From assembly GCA_030835845.1 (NCBI GenBank), contig JAUROD010000045.1:1-49494 (forward strand): a stretch of DNA of 49,494 bases, given 5' to 3'. The DNA is from Flavobacteriaceae bacterium (GTDB taxonomy: Bacteria; Bacteroidota; Bacteroidia; Flavobacteriales; Flavobacteriaceae). Shown in pieces: positions 27,331 to 37,678 of this stretch (its first letter is position 1; every line of letters starts with the position of its first letter). The notes below the pieces were generated by a model. The model worked only from the letters and a program-made list of their open reading frames with translations. It ran no database searches and had not been told where the DNA came from. Position numbers and translations under genes: made by a program.

Positions 27331-27360
27331 AAAAAAAACCGCCTTATTTGCATAAGGCGG
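27331..27360 (-). terminator. Rho-independent terminator of groESL
   Basis: The minus strand carries a 9-bp perfect stem (CCGCCTTAT with ATAAGGCGG, plus 27339-27347 and 27352-27360), a 4-nt loop, and then eight T. It begins 24 bp after the groL stop, so it is the end of the groES-groL transcript. Confidence 0.92.
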
Positions 27361-27383
27361 TCTATTAAGTTAAGTGGTGATTT

Positions 27384-29042
<1,659 letters not shown>

Positions 29043-29321
29043 TTAAACAATTGCAAAAAGATCTGATTCCTTCATAATAAGGTAGTCAGTTCCATCATGC
29101 GATAATTCAGTTCCAGCATATTTACCATACAATACGGTATCACCTACTTTAACAGTGATTGGGTTGTCAGTGGTTCCAGGACCAACTGCAACTACAGTAC
29201 CTCGTTGTGGTTTTTCTTTTGCTGTATCGGGGATAATTATACCCGAAGAAGTTTTTGTTTCTGCAGCCGCTGGCTCTACAAGAACACGATCGGCTAAGGG
29301 TTTAATTGTTAGATTACTCAT
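29043..29321 (-). CDS. groES: Co-chaperonin GroES
   Basis: This 92-residue protein is the GroEL lid. It begins with [18 protein letters not shown] and holds the mobile loop region ([18 protein letters not shown]) that binds GroEL, and ends with [14 protein letters not shown]. It is first in the groES-groL operon. Upstream lies a 125 bp gap with a terminator of the secG operon; the heat-shock promoter must lie within about 29322-29400. Confidence 0.97.
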   Translation of the reverse strand: MSNLTIKPLADRVLVEPAAAETKTSSGIIIPDTAKEKPQRGTVVAVGPGTTDNPITVKVGDTVLYGKYAGTELSHDGTDYLIMKESDLFAIV

Positions 29322-29400
29322 AATAAATGTATATTTTAATTACAATGTGTCAATGACAGAAATTATGCCAACTCAAGAATGTCAGTTTTTTTTAAATAAA

Positions 29401-29430
29401 AAATGCCAGCTTACTGACAAGCTGGCATTT
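29401..29430 (-). terminator. Terminator after secG, upstream of groES
   Basis: A 9-bp stem (TGCCAGCTT at 29404-29412 with AAGCTGGCA at 29419-29427), 6-nt loop and flanking A/T runs on both sides form a strong hairpin that could act in both directions. On the minus strand it follows the secG stop by about 17 bp and is followed by TTTTTTATTT. It separates the miaB-lptE-secG transcript from groES. Confidence 0.88.
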
Positions 29431-29446
29431 TCACTAAGAACAAAAT

Positions 29447-29800
29447 TTATTGTTCTGTAACTGGTTCTACAGGAATTTCAGGAATTTCTTCGAGAATTGT
29501 CTCTGGAATTACTTCTTCAATCGCAGCATCGTCAATCAATTTTGATTCAGTTGATCCTGATCCATTAGAAGAAGTCAAACCAAAGTTTGACAATAGAATT
29601 AAAGCCAACAATAAGGTAGCTAATATCCATGTGCTTCGGTCGAGAAAGTCTGTTGTTTTTTGTACACCACCGAGTTGTTGTCCTCCGCCTCCAAATGAAG
29701 AAGACAATCCTCCTCCTTTAGGGTTCTGAACCATCACAACAAGGATGAGTAGAAAACACACAACAAGGATCAAGGTGATAAAGATAGAAAATGTGCTCAT
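29447..29800 (-). CDS. secG: Preprotein translocase subunit SecG
   Basis: This 117-residue protein has two membrane segments (about 4-24 and 53-74) around the SecG signature VMVQNPKGGGLSSSFGGGG. It is an auxiliary part of the SecYEG channel. The C-terminal tail is acidic and Glu/Pro-rich (EEVIPETILEEIPEIPVEPVTEQ is longer than in E. coli), as in many Bacteroidota. It is the last gene of an operon that begins with miaB. Confidence 0.94.
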   Translation of the reverse strand: MSTFSIFITLILVVCFLLILVVMVQNPKGGGLSSSFGGGGQQLGGVQKTTDFLDRSTWILATLLLALILLSNFGLTSSNGSGSTESKLIDDAAIEEVIPETILEEIPEIPVEPVTEQ

Positions 29801-29806
29801 GGGAGT

Positions 29807-30484
29807 TTATTTGTGTTTTTGTAATTTTTTTATTTGCTTGATTTGGTCTGCAAAGAAACTATTTTTTTCTGGATATTTCAAACTTAATATCTTATACGCT
29901 AGAAAAGCTTTCTTGTATTTTTTTTGTTCAACATAGACTTTTGCAAGGGTTTCAGTCATTAATTCTTCTGTGTTGAATGCATTGTCTTTGGTCAGATCAA
30001 TAATTTTTTGGTCTTTGGGTACGGGAGGTATTTTGGGTTGATTCTTTAAAAAAGTGTCAATCAAATCCAATTTTGCTTCAAACCCTTTTGACTCCTGTAT
30101 TTCTTCAATTTCATTTCCCGCCTGAACAATCCACTCCCCAAAGGTCAATCGCTTTATCGGTTCAATTGACAAAACTTCCTCAACTGCTCCTTCATTCTTT
30201 GCAACACTTTCCTTTTGTTTGGTGCTTTTTACTGGGCGGTGTTCTTCTGCTTCAATCCAATGATAAAGAGCCTCCCGAGAGGGTGTCAAGACAGCTGTTT
30301 TTTGTAAAATCAAACCGTAGTTGTATTCATCTTGCACCTTTAGTGTCTTCAGATAGTGTGCATACGCAGACTGAAAATAGGGATAACGATAGGTAATTTT
30401 TTCAAGCGATTTTCGTTGTTCCTCGCTTGATGGATCAAAATTTTCTAGCAGTTGTTTATACTCTTGTGCGTCCATCATTACCAT
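29807..30484 (-). CDS. TPR-like conserved protein of unknown function
   Basis: This 225-residue protein has no signal peptide. It starts with a helical region (MDAQEYKQLLENFDPSSEEQ), has a Lys/Glu-rich low-complexity middle and ends in a TPR-like helix pair (LAKVYVEQKKYKKAFLAYKI and the following helix). I recognise no named family. The start is ambiguous: ATG at 30484 overlaps the lptE stop by 7 bp, and further ATGs follow at 30478 and 30475. The operon position, between lptE and secG, suggests a link with envelope export or simple cotranscription. Confidence 0.75.
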   Translation of the reverse strand: MVMMDAQEYKQLLENFDPSSEEQRKSLEKITYRYPYFQSAYAHYLKTLKVQDEYNYGLILQKTAVLTPSREALYHWIEAEEHRPVKSTKQKESVAKNEGAVEEVLSIEPIKRLTFGEWIVQAGNEIEEIQESKGFEAKLDLIDTFLKNQPKIPPVPKDQKIIDLTKDNAFNTEELMTETLAKVYVEQKKYKKAFLAYKILSLKYPEKNSFFADQIKQIKKLQKHK

Positions 30485-31002
30485 TTTGCAAGTGATGCAT
30501 TAAATATATCTTGCGTAATTCGTTCAAAAATCAATTCGTTTGCCTCGGCTTTAATATCAAAAAGTTGTTTGTTTGCATCAAAATCATAAAAAAATGAAAA
30601 CCGTTTTTCAAATGAATCTTCTTCCCTTTTTGTATTTGTATAACGGACATTGACACCCATTGTTAATCGGTTTTGGGAGGCAGTGTTGTTTGATGTCGAA
30701 GTGGTTGGACTTATTGAATACTGTGTAATTTCTCCTTCGTAAACAAGATGCCCTCCTGTTTTTACCAAATTTAAATTGGTTTGATTTAGCAGTAAATCTT
30801 GCAATGCAATTGTAAACTCTTGATCTAGCCCTGGTTCAATGGTCGACCCGGGACGATTTCCAGCTTCGTTGGTGAAGTAATTGATTTGAAATGTCTCTGT
30901 TCCCGGAGGAACTGAGGCACCCGTAAATGAGTATATCCCACAGGAATAGGGGACTATTGCAAGTAAAATAAAACTTAAAAAAAGATTAATCCTCGTCTTC
31001 AT
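30478..31002 (-). CDS. lptE: LptE family LPS-assembly lipoprotein
   Basis: This 174-residue lipoprotein has a signal with Cys21 in [12 protein letters not shown], the usual CGxYSFTG start of flavobacterial LptE. The rest matches the family: [13 protein letters not shown], then a beta strand region ending in helix FNASLAKW. LptE plugs LptD, the outer-membrane gate for LPS. The start overlaps the AAA+ gene by 17 bp. LPS export needs partners that are not in this window. Confidence 0.9.
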   Translation of the reverse strand: MKTRINLFLSFILLAIVPYSCGIYSFTGASVPPGTETFQINYFTNEAGNRPGSTIEPGLDQEFTIALQDLLLNQTNLNLVKTGGHLVYEGEITQYSISPTTSTSNNTASQNRLTMGVNVRYTNTKREEDSFEKRFSFFYDFDANKQLFDIKAEANELIFERITQDIFNASLAKW

Positions 31003-32257
31003 TCAGGTCAAACTGTTTAATTTTTCGATATAAGGTACGCTCCGAAATTCCAAGTTCCTCTGCAGCAACTTTTCGTTTTCCTTTACTTCGAGCCAATGCC
31101 TTTTTTATCATTTCAATTTCTTTATCAAGTAAAGATAAAGGTTCTTCTTCTTCAATTGTTTCTGCATAATCGTATTCGTCGGTCTCTTCAACCTTGGATG
31201 CAGCAGCTTCAATTTTTGGATTCACTACAGTTAATCGTGTTTCTTCAACAGCAGCTGAGGTCAACTCTGTACGACCATAAATTTTTTGAATCAAACCTTC
31301 CTTTTCCTCTTCACTAATTGAATCAAGGTCTTGATTCATTAGCTCTAAGGTAAGCTTTTTCAAATCACTCAAATCACTTTTCATATCAAAAAGGACTTTG
31401 TACAAAATTTCTCTTTCCGAACTAAAATCACTGCTTTCCTTTTTGTTATTTACCAATGCAGGAAGCTGTGACCCCATATCAGGAAGATAAGGACGAAGTT
31501 CAACAGCAGAAAGTTCTCGTTCTTTTTCAAGTACAGATAATTGCTCTGCCACATTTCTCAATTGTCGGATATTTCCATTCCAGTTGTACTGGGTTAACAA
31601 TTGCTGTGCATCTTCTTTTAATCGAAGTGTAGGCATACGATATTTTTGAGCAAAATCGGCTGCAAATTTTCGAAACAACAAAGGGATATCCTCTTTTCGA
31701 TCACGCAAAGGGGGGAGGTGGATTTCAACCGTGCTTAAACGGTAATATAAATCTTCTCTAAACTTATTTTTTTGAATTGCATCGCGCATAATCAAGTTGG
31801 TTGCAGCGACAATACGCACATTTGTTTTCTGTACTTTAGAGGATCCCACACGAATAAATTCACCCGTTTCAAGGACGCGTAACAATCGTACCTGAGTGGA
31901 AAGAGGAAGCTCACCAACTTCATCCAGAAAAATAGTTCCTCCATCAGCGACTTCAAAATAACCACTTCGATCGGAGGTAGCTCCTGTAAAGGCACCTTTT
32001 TCATGACCAAATAACTCAGAATCAATGGTTCCTTCTGGAATAGCACCACAGTTAACCGCAATATATTTGTTGTGTTTGCGTACAGAATTTTGGTGGATAA
32101 TTCGTGGAATATTTTCTTTTCCAACACCACTTTCACCGGTAACCAAAACCGAAATGTCTGTCGCTGCAACACGAAGCGCTTTTTCAAGGGCTCTGTCCAA
32201 TGAAGGATTCATCCCAATGATACCAAAACGTTGTTTTATGTGTTGTAAATTTTCCAT
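30986..32257 (-). CDS. Sigma-54-interacting AAA+ transcription regulator without receiver domain
   Basis: I choose the ATG at 32257, 2 bp after the miaB stop; a longer frame from 32314 would overlap miaB. The 423-residue product goes straight into the AAA+ domain: Walker A GESGVGKE at 41-48, the sigma-54 contact loop GAFTGA at 88-93, Walker B near [10 protein letters not shown] (109-117), and an arginine finger in [10 protein letters not shown]. An acidic linker follows and a Fis-type helix-turn-helix at the C-terminus ([20 protein letters not shown]). The receiver domain common in NtrC-like proteins is absent, so activity is likely controlled otherwise. It is expected to drive sigma-54 promoters; the targets are not known from this window. 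Confidence 0.92.
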   Translation of the reverse strand: MENLQHIKQRFGIIGMNPSLDRALEKALRVAATDISVLVTGESGVGKENIPRIIHQNSVRKHNKYIAVNCGAIPEGTIDSELFGHEKGAFTGATSDRSGYFEVADGGTIFLDEVGELPLSTQVRLLRVLETGEFIRVGSSKVQKTNVRIVAATNLIMRDAIQKNKFREDLYYRLSTVEIHLPPLRDRKEDIPLLFRKFAADFAQKYRMPTLRLKEDAQQLLTQYNWNGNIRQLRNVAEQLSVLEKERELSAVELRPYLPDMGSQLPALVNNKKESSDFSSEREILYKVLFDMKSDLSDLKKLTLELMNQDLDSISEEEKEGLIQKIYGRTELTSAAVEETRLTVVNPKIEAAASKVEETDEYDYAETIEEEEPLSLLDKEIEMIKKALARSKGKRKVAAEELGISERTLYRKIKQFDLNEDED

Positions 32258-32259
32258 AG

Positions 32260-33744
32260 TTAAATCGCTTTCGAAATTCCAGTTGCTATACCCAGCAAAG
32301 TTGCAGAGGTACATTCCTCTACAAATACATCAACCAAATCGCCAATTTGATAGTTTTCTTTTGGGAAAACAACTACAGTATTTTGAGTCGTTCTTCCACT
32401 CCAATGAGCATCCGAACGCTTCGACTCTTTTTCAATCAAAACACAAACTTCTTTTCCTACATGCGATGCGGTTCGGAAACGACTGTGTGCTTGTTGTTTA
32501 TCAATGATTTCTTGCAATCTTCTTTTTTTGACTTTTTCAGGGATATCATCTTCCATTTTTCGTTCAGCAAGCGTACCCGGACGCTCCGAATAGGCAAACA
32601 TAAATCCAAAGTCATATTTCACATAATCCATCAAGCTAAGGGTGTCTTGATGATCTTCCTCTGTTTCGGTTGGAAAACCAGCAATCATATCTTGCGATAT
32701 ACCACAACCAGGAATAATTGTACGGATTTGATCAATCAATGTAATGTACTCTGCCCGGGTATGTAAACGGTTCATTTCTTTTAAAATACGATTACTTCCC
32801 GATTGTACAGGCAAATGAATGTACTTACATATATTGGGATACTTTGCCATGGTGTGCAAGACATCCACTGTCATATCCTGTGGATTGGAAGTTGAAAATC
32901 GAATTCGAATTCGGGGGTGTGCTTCAGCTACAAGCGTCAGAAGCTTTGAAAAGTCAACAGCTGTTTTTTGTTGAAGTGTAGAGGCTTTTGAAAAATCCTT
33001 CTTGAGTCCTCCACCATACCACAGATAACTATCGACGTTTTGTCCCAATAAAGTAATTTCTTTAAATCCCTTTTTTGCCAAATCGTTTACTTCTTCTAAA
33101 ATACTTTTAGGGTCGCGGCTTCGTTCTCTTCCTCGTGTAAAAGGAACAACACAAAAGGTACACATGTTGTCACAACCACGAGTAATTGAAACAAAAGCAC
33201 TTACTCCGTTGGAGTCCAATCGAACCGGAGCTATATCCCCATAGGTTTCTTCTTTGGATAAAATAACATTGACCGCATCACGTCCTTCATTGATTTCTGC
33301 TAAAAGATTTGGCAGGTCTTTGTAGGCATCTGGACCAACAACCATATCCACAATTTTTTCTTCTTCAAGAAATTTGTGTTTTAATCGTTCAGCCATACAT
33401 CCCAATACCCCAACTTTCATTGAAGGATTAGTTTTTTTGACTGCATTGAATTTTTCAAGTCGTTTGCGAACAGTTTGTTCTGCTTTTTCACGAATCGAAC
33501 AGGTGTTGATTAAAACCAAATCAGCCTCTGTCAATTCTTTTGTAGTGTGATACCCTTCTCCAGCAAGGATTGAAGCAACAACTTCACTGTCTGCAAAGTT
33601 CATCTGACAGCCATATGATTCGATAAAAACAGCCTTTCCCTCTTTTCCATTCGTTGCATTGGAGGAAATGATTACCCCATCAGTTTGTGGTGTAATTTTC
33701 TTTTCAACCATTTCGGTTGCAGTTTGATTGGCTTGTTTACTCAT
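32260..33744 (-). CDS. miaB: tRNA-2-methylthio-N6-isopentenyladenosine37 synthase MiaB
   Basis: This 494-residue radical SAM enzyme adds a methylthio group to i6A37 of tRNA. It has two iron-sulfur sites: the UPF0004 cluster with Cys46, Cys82 and Cys116, and the radical SAM cluster with Cys191, Cys195 and Cys198 in [11 protein letters not shown]-terminal TRAM domain is present. The N-terminal 37 residues before AVFIESYGC are extra to E. coli MiaB, as often seen in Bacteroidota. It is the first gene of an operon with the AAA+ regulator, lptE and secG. Confidence 0.95.
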   Translation of the reverse strand: MSKQANQTATEMVEKKITPQTDGVIISSNATNGKEGKAVFIESYGCQMNFADSEVVASILAGEGYHTTKELTEADLVLINTCSIREKAEQTVRKRLEKFNAVKKTNPSMKVGVLGCMAERLKHKFLEEEKIVDMVVGPDAYKDLPNLLAEINEGRDAVNVILSKEETYGDIAPVRLDSNGVSAFVSITRGCDNMCTFCVVPFTRGRERSRDPKSILEEVNDLAKKGFKEITLLGQNVDSYLWYGGGLKKDFSKASTLQQKTAVDFSKLLTLVAEAHPRIRIRFSTSNPQDMTVDVLHTMAKYPNICKYIHLPVQSGSNRILKEMNRLHTRAEYITLIDQIRTIIPGCGISQDMIAGFPTETEEDHQDTLSLMDYVKYDFGFMFAYSERPGTLAERKMEDDIPEKVKKRRLQEIIDKQQAHSRFRTASHVGKEVCVLIEKESKRSDAHWSGRTTQNTVVVFPKENYQIGDLVDVFVEECTSATLLGIATGISKAI

Positions 33745-33791
33745 ATTATATATGCCCTTCTTGTAAGGACAAATCGTTGATTAAAATCACA

Positions 33792-33799
33792 CAAAATTA
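33792..33799 (-). promoter_or_regulatory. Candidate -7 promoter box (TAATTTTG) of the miaB operon
   Basis: TAATTTTG on the minus strand fits TAnnTTTG and lies 48 bp upstream of the miaB ATG. No clean -33 TTG was seen. The divergent topA promoter lies 120 bp away. Confidence 0.4.
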
Positions 33800-33920
33800 C
33801 AAAATATCCGCCATTTTGTCATGTTTTTAGAAAGACAATTTATAAATTTTAATAACCAACTTATAGGGTTCAAATCGAGGTAGTTTGTGAAGTTTATTTT
33901 AATTGATTTGTTCGTTAAAG

Positions 33921-33951
33921 TTTGACTCATGAAAAAATTCAGCTACTTTTG
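33921..33951 (+). promoter_or_regulatory. Promoter of topA
   Basis: TTTG at 33921-33924, a 19 bp spacer and TACTTTTG at 33944-33951 fit the Bacteroidota promoter well. Transcription would begin near 33957, giving about 14 bp of leader before the ATG at 33971. This supports that ATG over an earlier one at 33929, which would be upstream of the transcript. Confidence 0.7.
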
Positions 33952-33970
33952 TCTGCAAAGATATCCACCT

Positions 33971-36460
33971 ATGGCAAAGAATTTAGTTATTGTTGAGTCA
34001 CCTGCAAAGGCGAAAACAATTGAGAAATTTCTAGGAAAAGAGTTTAAAGTAGCCTCTAGTTTTGGGCATATTGCGGATCTTCCTTCCAAAGAGCTTGGTG
34101 TGGATGTCGATGGAGATTTTTCACCAAAATACATTGTTTCTTCAGATAAAAAGAAAGTAGTTTCTGAATTAAAATCACTGGCTAAAAAAGCAGAAATGGT
34201 TTGGCTAGCAAGTGATGAAGATCGAGAAGGAGAAGCCATTGCATGGCATTTAGCCAACACACTTGATTTGGATGAAAAAAACACCAAACGTATTGTTTTT
34301 CATGAAATTACAAAAAATGCAATTCTCAATGCTATTGAAAAACCACGTGCAATAGACTACAATTTAGTCAATGCGCAACAAGCTCGTCGTGTGCTCGACC
34401 GATTGGTAGGATATGAATTGTCTCCCGTGCTTTGGAAAAAGGTAAAAGGTGGATTGTCTGCAGGTCGTGTACAGTCTGTGTCCGTTCGATTAATTGTGGA
34501 GAGAGAACGTGAAATTAAAGCGTTTATCCCAGAATCAACCTATAAAACACAAGCTGAATTTTTATCTAGCTCAAATAAGCTGATCAAAGCGCAACTGACC
34601 AAGCAATTTGAGGATGAAAAACAGGTCGAATCTTTTTTATCGACCAACAGCGATGCTACATTTAAGGTATCCTCGAAAGAAACTAAACCAGCAAAAAAGA
34701 GTCCAACGGCTCCATTTACTACTTCTACTTTACAACAAGAAGCAGCCCGAAAGTTATTCTTTTCGGTATCTAAAACGATGACCCTTGCACAACGTTTATA
34801 TGAAGCAGGTTTAATCACATACATGCGTACAGATAGCGTAAATTTATCTAAAGAAGCACAAAATGCTGCCCTCGGAGAAATTGAAAATAGGTACGGAAAA
34901 GAATATGTAAAAGCACGTTCATTTAAAAGTAAAAGCAAAGGTGCCCAAGAAGCACACGAAGCAATTCGTCCAACCGATCTAAGTCGAGATAAGGTTCAGG
35001 TTGATTTCGATCAAATGCGTTTATATGAATTGATTTGGAAACGCACAATTGCCTCTCAAATGAGTGATGCAAAACTGGAACGTACCGCATTAAAAATTAC
35101 TGCATCAACACACCCTAATCCATTTGTAGCGAAAGGAGAAATAATCACTTTTGAAGGTTTCCTTAAAGTGTATTTAGAAGGTGTTGACGACGACGAGGAA
35201 GAAGCTGAAGGTATTTTGCCTGCTGTTGAAGAAGGAGATCAACTCAATTTAAAAAGCTTGATTTCTACACAACGTTTTAGCCGACCTCCTTATCGATACA
35301 CAGAGGCTTCATTGGTTAAAAAACTTGAAGAGCTAGGAATCGGGAGACCATCCACTTATGCACCGACCATTTCAACTGTTCAGAATCGTGGTTATATAGC
35401 CAAAGGAGTAGTCGAAGGAGTAGCTCGAAATTATCAGCAGTTTAGTTTGGTCAACCAACAAGTCAAGAAAAATCTTCTTACCGAAATGGTAGGTTCTGAA
35501 AAAGGAAAGTTAGTACCAACAGATATTGGAATGATTGTCAACGATTTCTTGGTCAATAATTTCAAGGATATTTTAGATTACAATTTTACGGCTGATGTGG
35601 AGAAAAACTTCGATGAAATTGCCGAAGGTCGCGAAGATTGGGTAAAAATGATTAAAGGTTTTTATGGTCAATTTCAAACTACTGTAAATCATGTTAAAGA
35701 ACATGCTGAAAGAGAATCAGGAGAACGTATTTTAGGGAAACATCCTGAAAGTGGACGAACCGTAAAAGTGCGTTTAGGTAAATTTGGTCCTATCGCTCAG
35801 ATCGGGGATACAGATGACGATGAACCAACTATTTTTGCTAGTCTAACACAAGAACAACAACTCGATACAATTCTTTTTGAGGAAGCCCTCGAATTGTTTC
35901 AACTACCCAAAGATCTTGGGGAATATGAAGGTGAAAATGTGTCTGTAAATAATGGTCGCTTTGGTCCATATGTAAAGTTTGGAAATACTTTTGTTTCTCT
36001 GCCCAAAGGGTCAAATCCAATGGAAGTCGATCGTGATTTAGCGATTGAATTGATTGAGGAAAAGAAAAAAGCAGATGCACCGATTTATATGTATAACGAA
36101 CTTCCTGTTACCAAAGGGAAAGGACGTTTTGGACCTTTTATCAAATGGAGTGGAATGTTTATTAACGTAAACAAGAAATACGATTTTGACAACCTTTCAG
36201 AACAAGATATTGAGACGTTGATTGAAGAAAAAATCCAAAAGGAGAAAGATAAAGTTATTCATAATTGGGAAGCAGAAGGAATTCGTGTAGAAAAAGCACG
36301 TTGGGGTCGCTCAAACATAATTCAGGGGAAAGTAAAAATAGAACTAGGAAAAGAAATTGATGCAACAAAGTTGACCCTCGAAAAAGCTCAGGCTCTAATT
36401 GAAGCGAAAAAACCTAAAAAGAAAAAAGCTGCCCCCAAAAAGCGAACAACTAAAAAATAA
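33971..36460 (+). CDS. topA: DNA topoisomerase I (type IA)
   Basis: This 829-residue enzyme relaxes negative supercoils by cutting one strand. The start MAKNLVIVESPAKAKTIEK opens the Toprim domain, with metal residues in SDEDREGEAIAWH. The catalytic Tyr is Tyr284 in GLITYMRTDS. Instead of zinc fingers the C-terminus has repeats with GRFGPYVKFG and GRFGPFIKWS, and a Lys-rich tail (about the last 15 residues), as in many Bacteroidota. The start at 33971 is chosen because a good promoter overlaps the longer frame. The next gene follows 3 bp after the stop. Confidence 0.96.
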   Translation: MAKNLVIVESPAKAKTIEKFLGKEFKVASSFGHIADLPSKELGVDVDGDFSPKYIVSSDKKKVVSELKSLAKKAEMVWLASDEDREGEAIAWHLANTLDLDEKNTKRIVFHEITKNAILNAIEKPRAIDYNLVNAQQARRVLDRLVGYELSPVLWKKVKGGLSAGRVQSVSVRLIVEREREIKAFIPESTYKTQAEFLSSSNKLIKAQLTKQFEDEKQVESFLSTNSDATFKVSSKETKPAKKSPTAPFTTSTLQQEAARKLFFSVSKTMTLAQRLYEAGLITYMRTDSVNLSKEAQNAALGEIENRYGKEYVKARSFKSKSKGAQEAHEAIRPTDLSRDKVQVDFDQMRLYELIWKRTIASQMSDAKLERTALKITASTHPNPFVAKGEIITFEGFLKVYLEGVDDDEEEAEGILPAVEEGDQLNLKSLISTQRFSRPPYRYTEASLVKKLEELGIGRPSTYAPTISTVQNRGYIAKGVVEGVARNYQQFSLVNQQVKKNLLTEMVGSEKGKLVPTDIGMIVNDFLVNNFKDILDYNFTADVEKNFDEIAEGREDWVKMIKGFYGQFQTTVNHVKEHAERESGERILGKHPESGRTVKVRLGKFGPIAQIGDTDDDEPTIFASLTQEQQLDTILFEEALELFQLPKDLGEYEGENVSVNNGRFGPYVKFGNTFVSLPKGSNPMEVDRDLAIELIEEKKKADAPIYMYNELPVTKGKGRFGPFIKWSGMFINVNKKYDFDNLSEQDIETLIEEKIQKEKDKVIHNWEAEGIRVEKARWGRSNIIQGKVKIELGKEIDATKLTLEKAQALIEAKKPKKKKAAPKKRTTKK

Positions 36461-36463
36461 AGT

Positions 36464-37612
36464 ATGGCACTTGATTTTCTTCAACCTATTGATGATACAG
36501 TGCTTGGAATAACATCTTTACTTCCAAAACAAGTCATTGGAAAATCCATACAGATTCACACAGAACGCAACGGTTTTCCATCGCTTAAAGATGCTCGAGT
36601 AGCTCTAATTGGTGTAAGCGAAAGTCGAAATAGTTATTATCCAGTCGAGGAATATGACATGGAGGCTTTTCGTCGCGAATTTTATCAATTATACCCTGGA
36701 AATTGGACGGTCGACTTTGTCGATTTAGGAAACCTTCCTTCAGGAGAAACTACCGAAGACACCTATTGGGCACTCAAAGATATTTGTCAGCACCTTCGTC
36801 AGGTGCAGATTATTCCACTAATTCTTGGTGGAAGTCAAGACCTTACAATAGCTTTATATCGCGCCTTTGAAAAAGGAACACAATGGGTAAATATAGTATC
36901 GGTTGATAATCGATTTGATTTTTCACAAGAGGAAGAATTAATTTCTGGACGTTCTTATATGAGTGAAATCATCATGGAACAAAATAGTCGATTAAATAAT
37001 TTTACCAACTTAGGATACCAATCCTATTTAATTGCTCAAGAAGAATTGGATTTGATGGATAAATTGTTTTTTGAGTGCCACCGTTTAGGAAAAGTACTAG
37101 ACGAACCCGCGTATACAGAGCCTGTTTTTAGAGAGGCAGATATTGCGAGTTTTGATATGAAAGTACTTAGTGGATTAGCCGATGGAAGTTTTTCAAATGG
37201 AATGCCTAACGGAATAGATAGTCGAACAGTATGTGCCCTTTCCCGCTATGCAGGCATTAGTGATCGTCTTTCAATGGTCGGTTTTTTTGATTTAAAAAAT
37301 ATCCCTGTTTTTCACAAATTACTAGCTCAAGTTGTCTGGTATTTTATAGAAGGAGTAGAATGTCGCTTTGATGAATATCCCGTCCTAACAAGCGAAGGGT
37401 TTAAAAAGTACACAGTGGCTATGTCAGATCGTGAATTGATTTTTTATAAAAGTGAAAAAAGTAAACGATGGTGGATGGAAATGACAAATGAAAGCTACTT
37501 GGATAATAAAAAGCCTGCAAATACGTTGTTGTCTTGTACACACCAGGATTATCTGGATGCTTGTAAAGACGAATTACCCGAAAGATGGTGGAAGGCATCA
37601 AAACGAAATTAA
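36464..37612 (+). CDS. Arginase/formimidoylglutamase-fold protein lacking metal ligands
   Basis: This 382-residue protein aligns by pattern with the ureohydrolase fold of arginase and formimidoylglutamase, and similar proteins are annotated as formimidoylglutamase. The metal sites are changed, however. GGDHS is here GGSQD at 122-126, DAHxD is here DNRFD with Arg150 in place of His, and the SxDxD motif is SFDMK with Lys233 in place of the second Asp. Asp148, Asp152 and Asp231 remain. With at least three ligands gone, catalysis of the usual kind is unlikely. The gene lies between topA and gldK, 66 bp before gldK, so it could be a partner or regulator of the gliding machinery. Confidence 0.8.
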   Translation: MALDFLQPIDDTVLGITSLLPKQVIGKSIQIHTERNGFPSLKDARVALIGVSESRNSYYPVEEYDMEAFRREFYQLYPGNWTVDFVDLGNLPSGETTEDTYWALKDICQHLRQVQIIPLILGGSQDLTIALYRAFEKGTQWVNIVSVDNRFDFSQEEELISGRSYMSEIIMEQNSRLNNFTNLGYQSYLIAQEELDLMDKLFFECHRLGKVLDEPAYTEPVFREADIASFDMKVLSGLADGSFSNGMPNGIDSRTVCALSRYAGISDRLSMVGFFDLKNIPVFHKLLAQVVWYFIEGVECRFDEYPVLTSEGFKKYTVAMSDRELIFYKSEKSKRWWMEMTNESYLDNKKPANTLLSCTHQDYLDACKDELPERWWKASKRN

Positions 37613-37678
37613 CTACTATTTCAATGAATTTTGAGGTAGAATAAAATAATAATGTACACGAAACGTTTAAAGTGTAAT

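Noticed and set aside
29322-29400. A sigma-54 promoter upstream of groES (TTGGCA-N6-TCTG)
   Set aside because: TGGCA is present but the -12 GC is replaced by GT, so an essential base is missing. It may be chance.
33929-33970. The longer N-terminus of topA
   Set aside because: The added 14 residues are unlike the family, and a good promoter lies within them.
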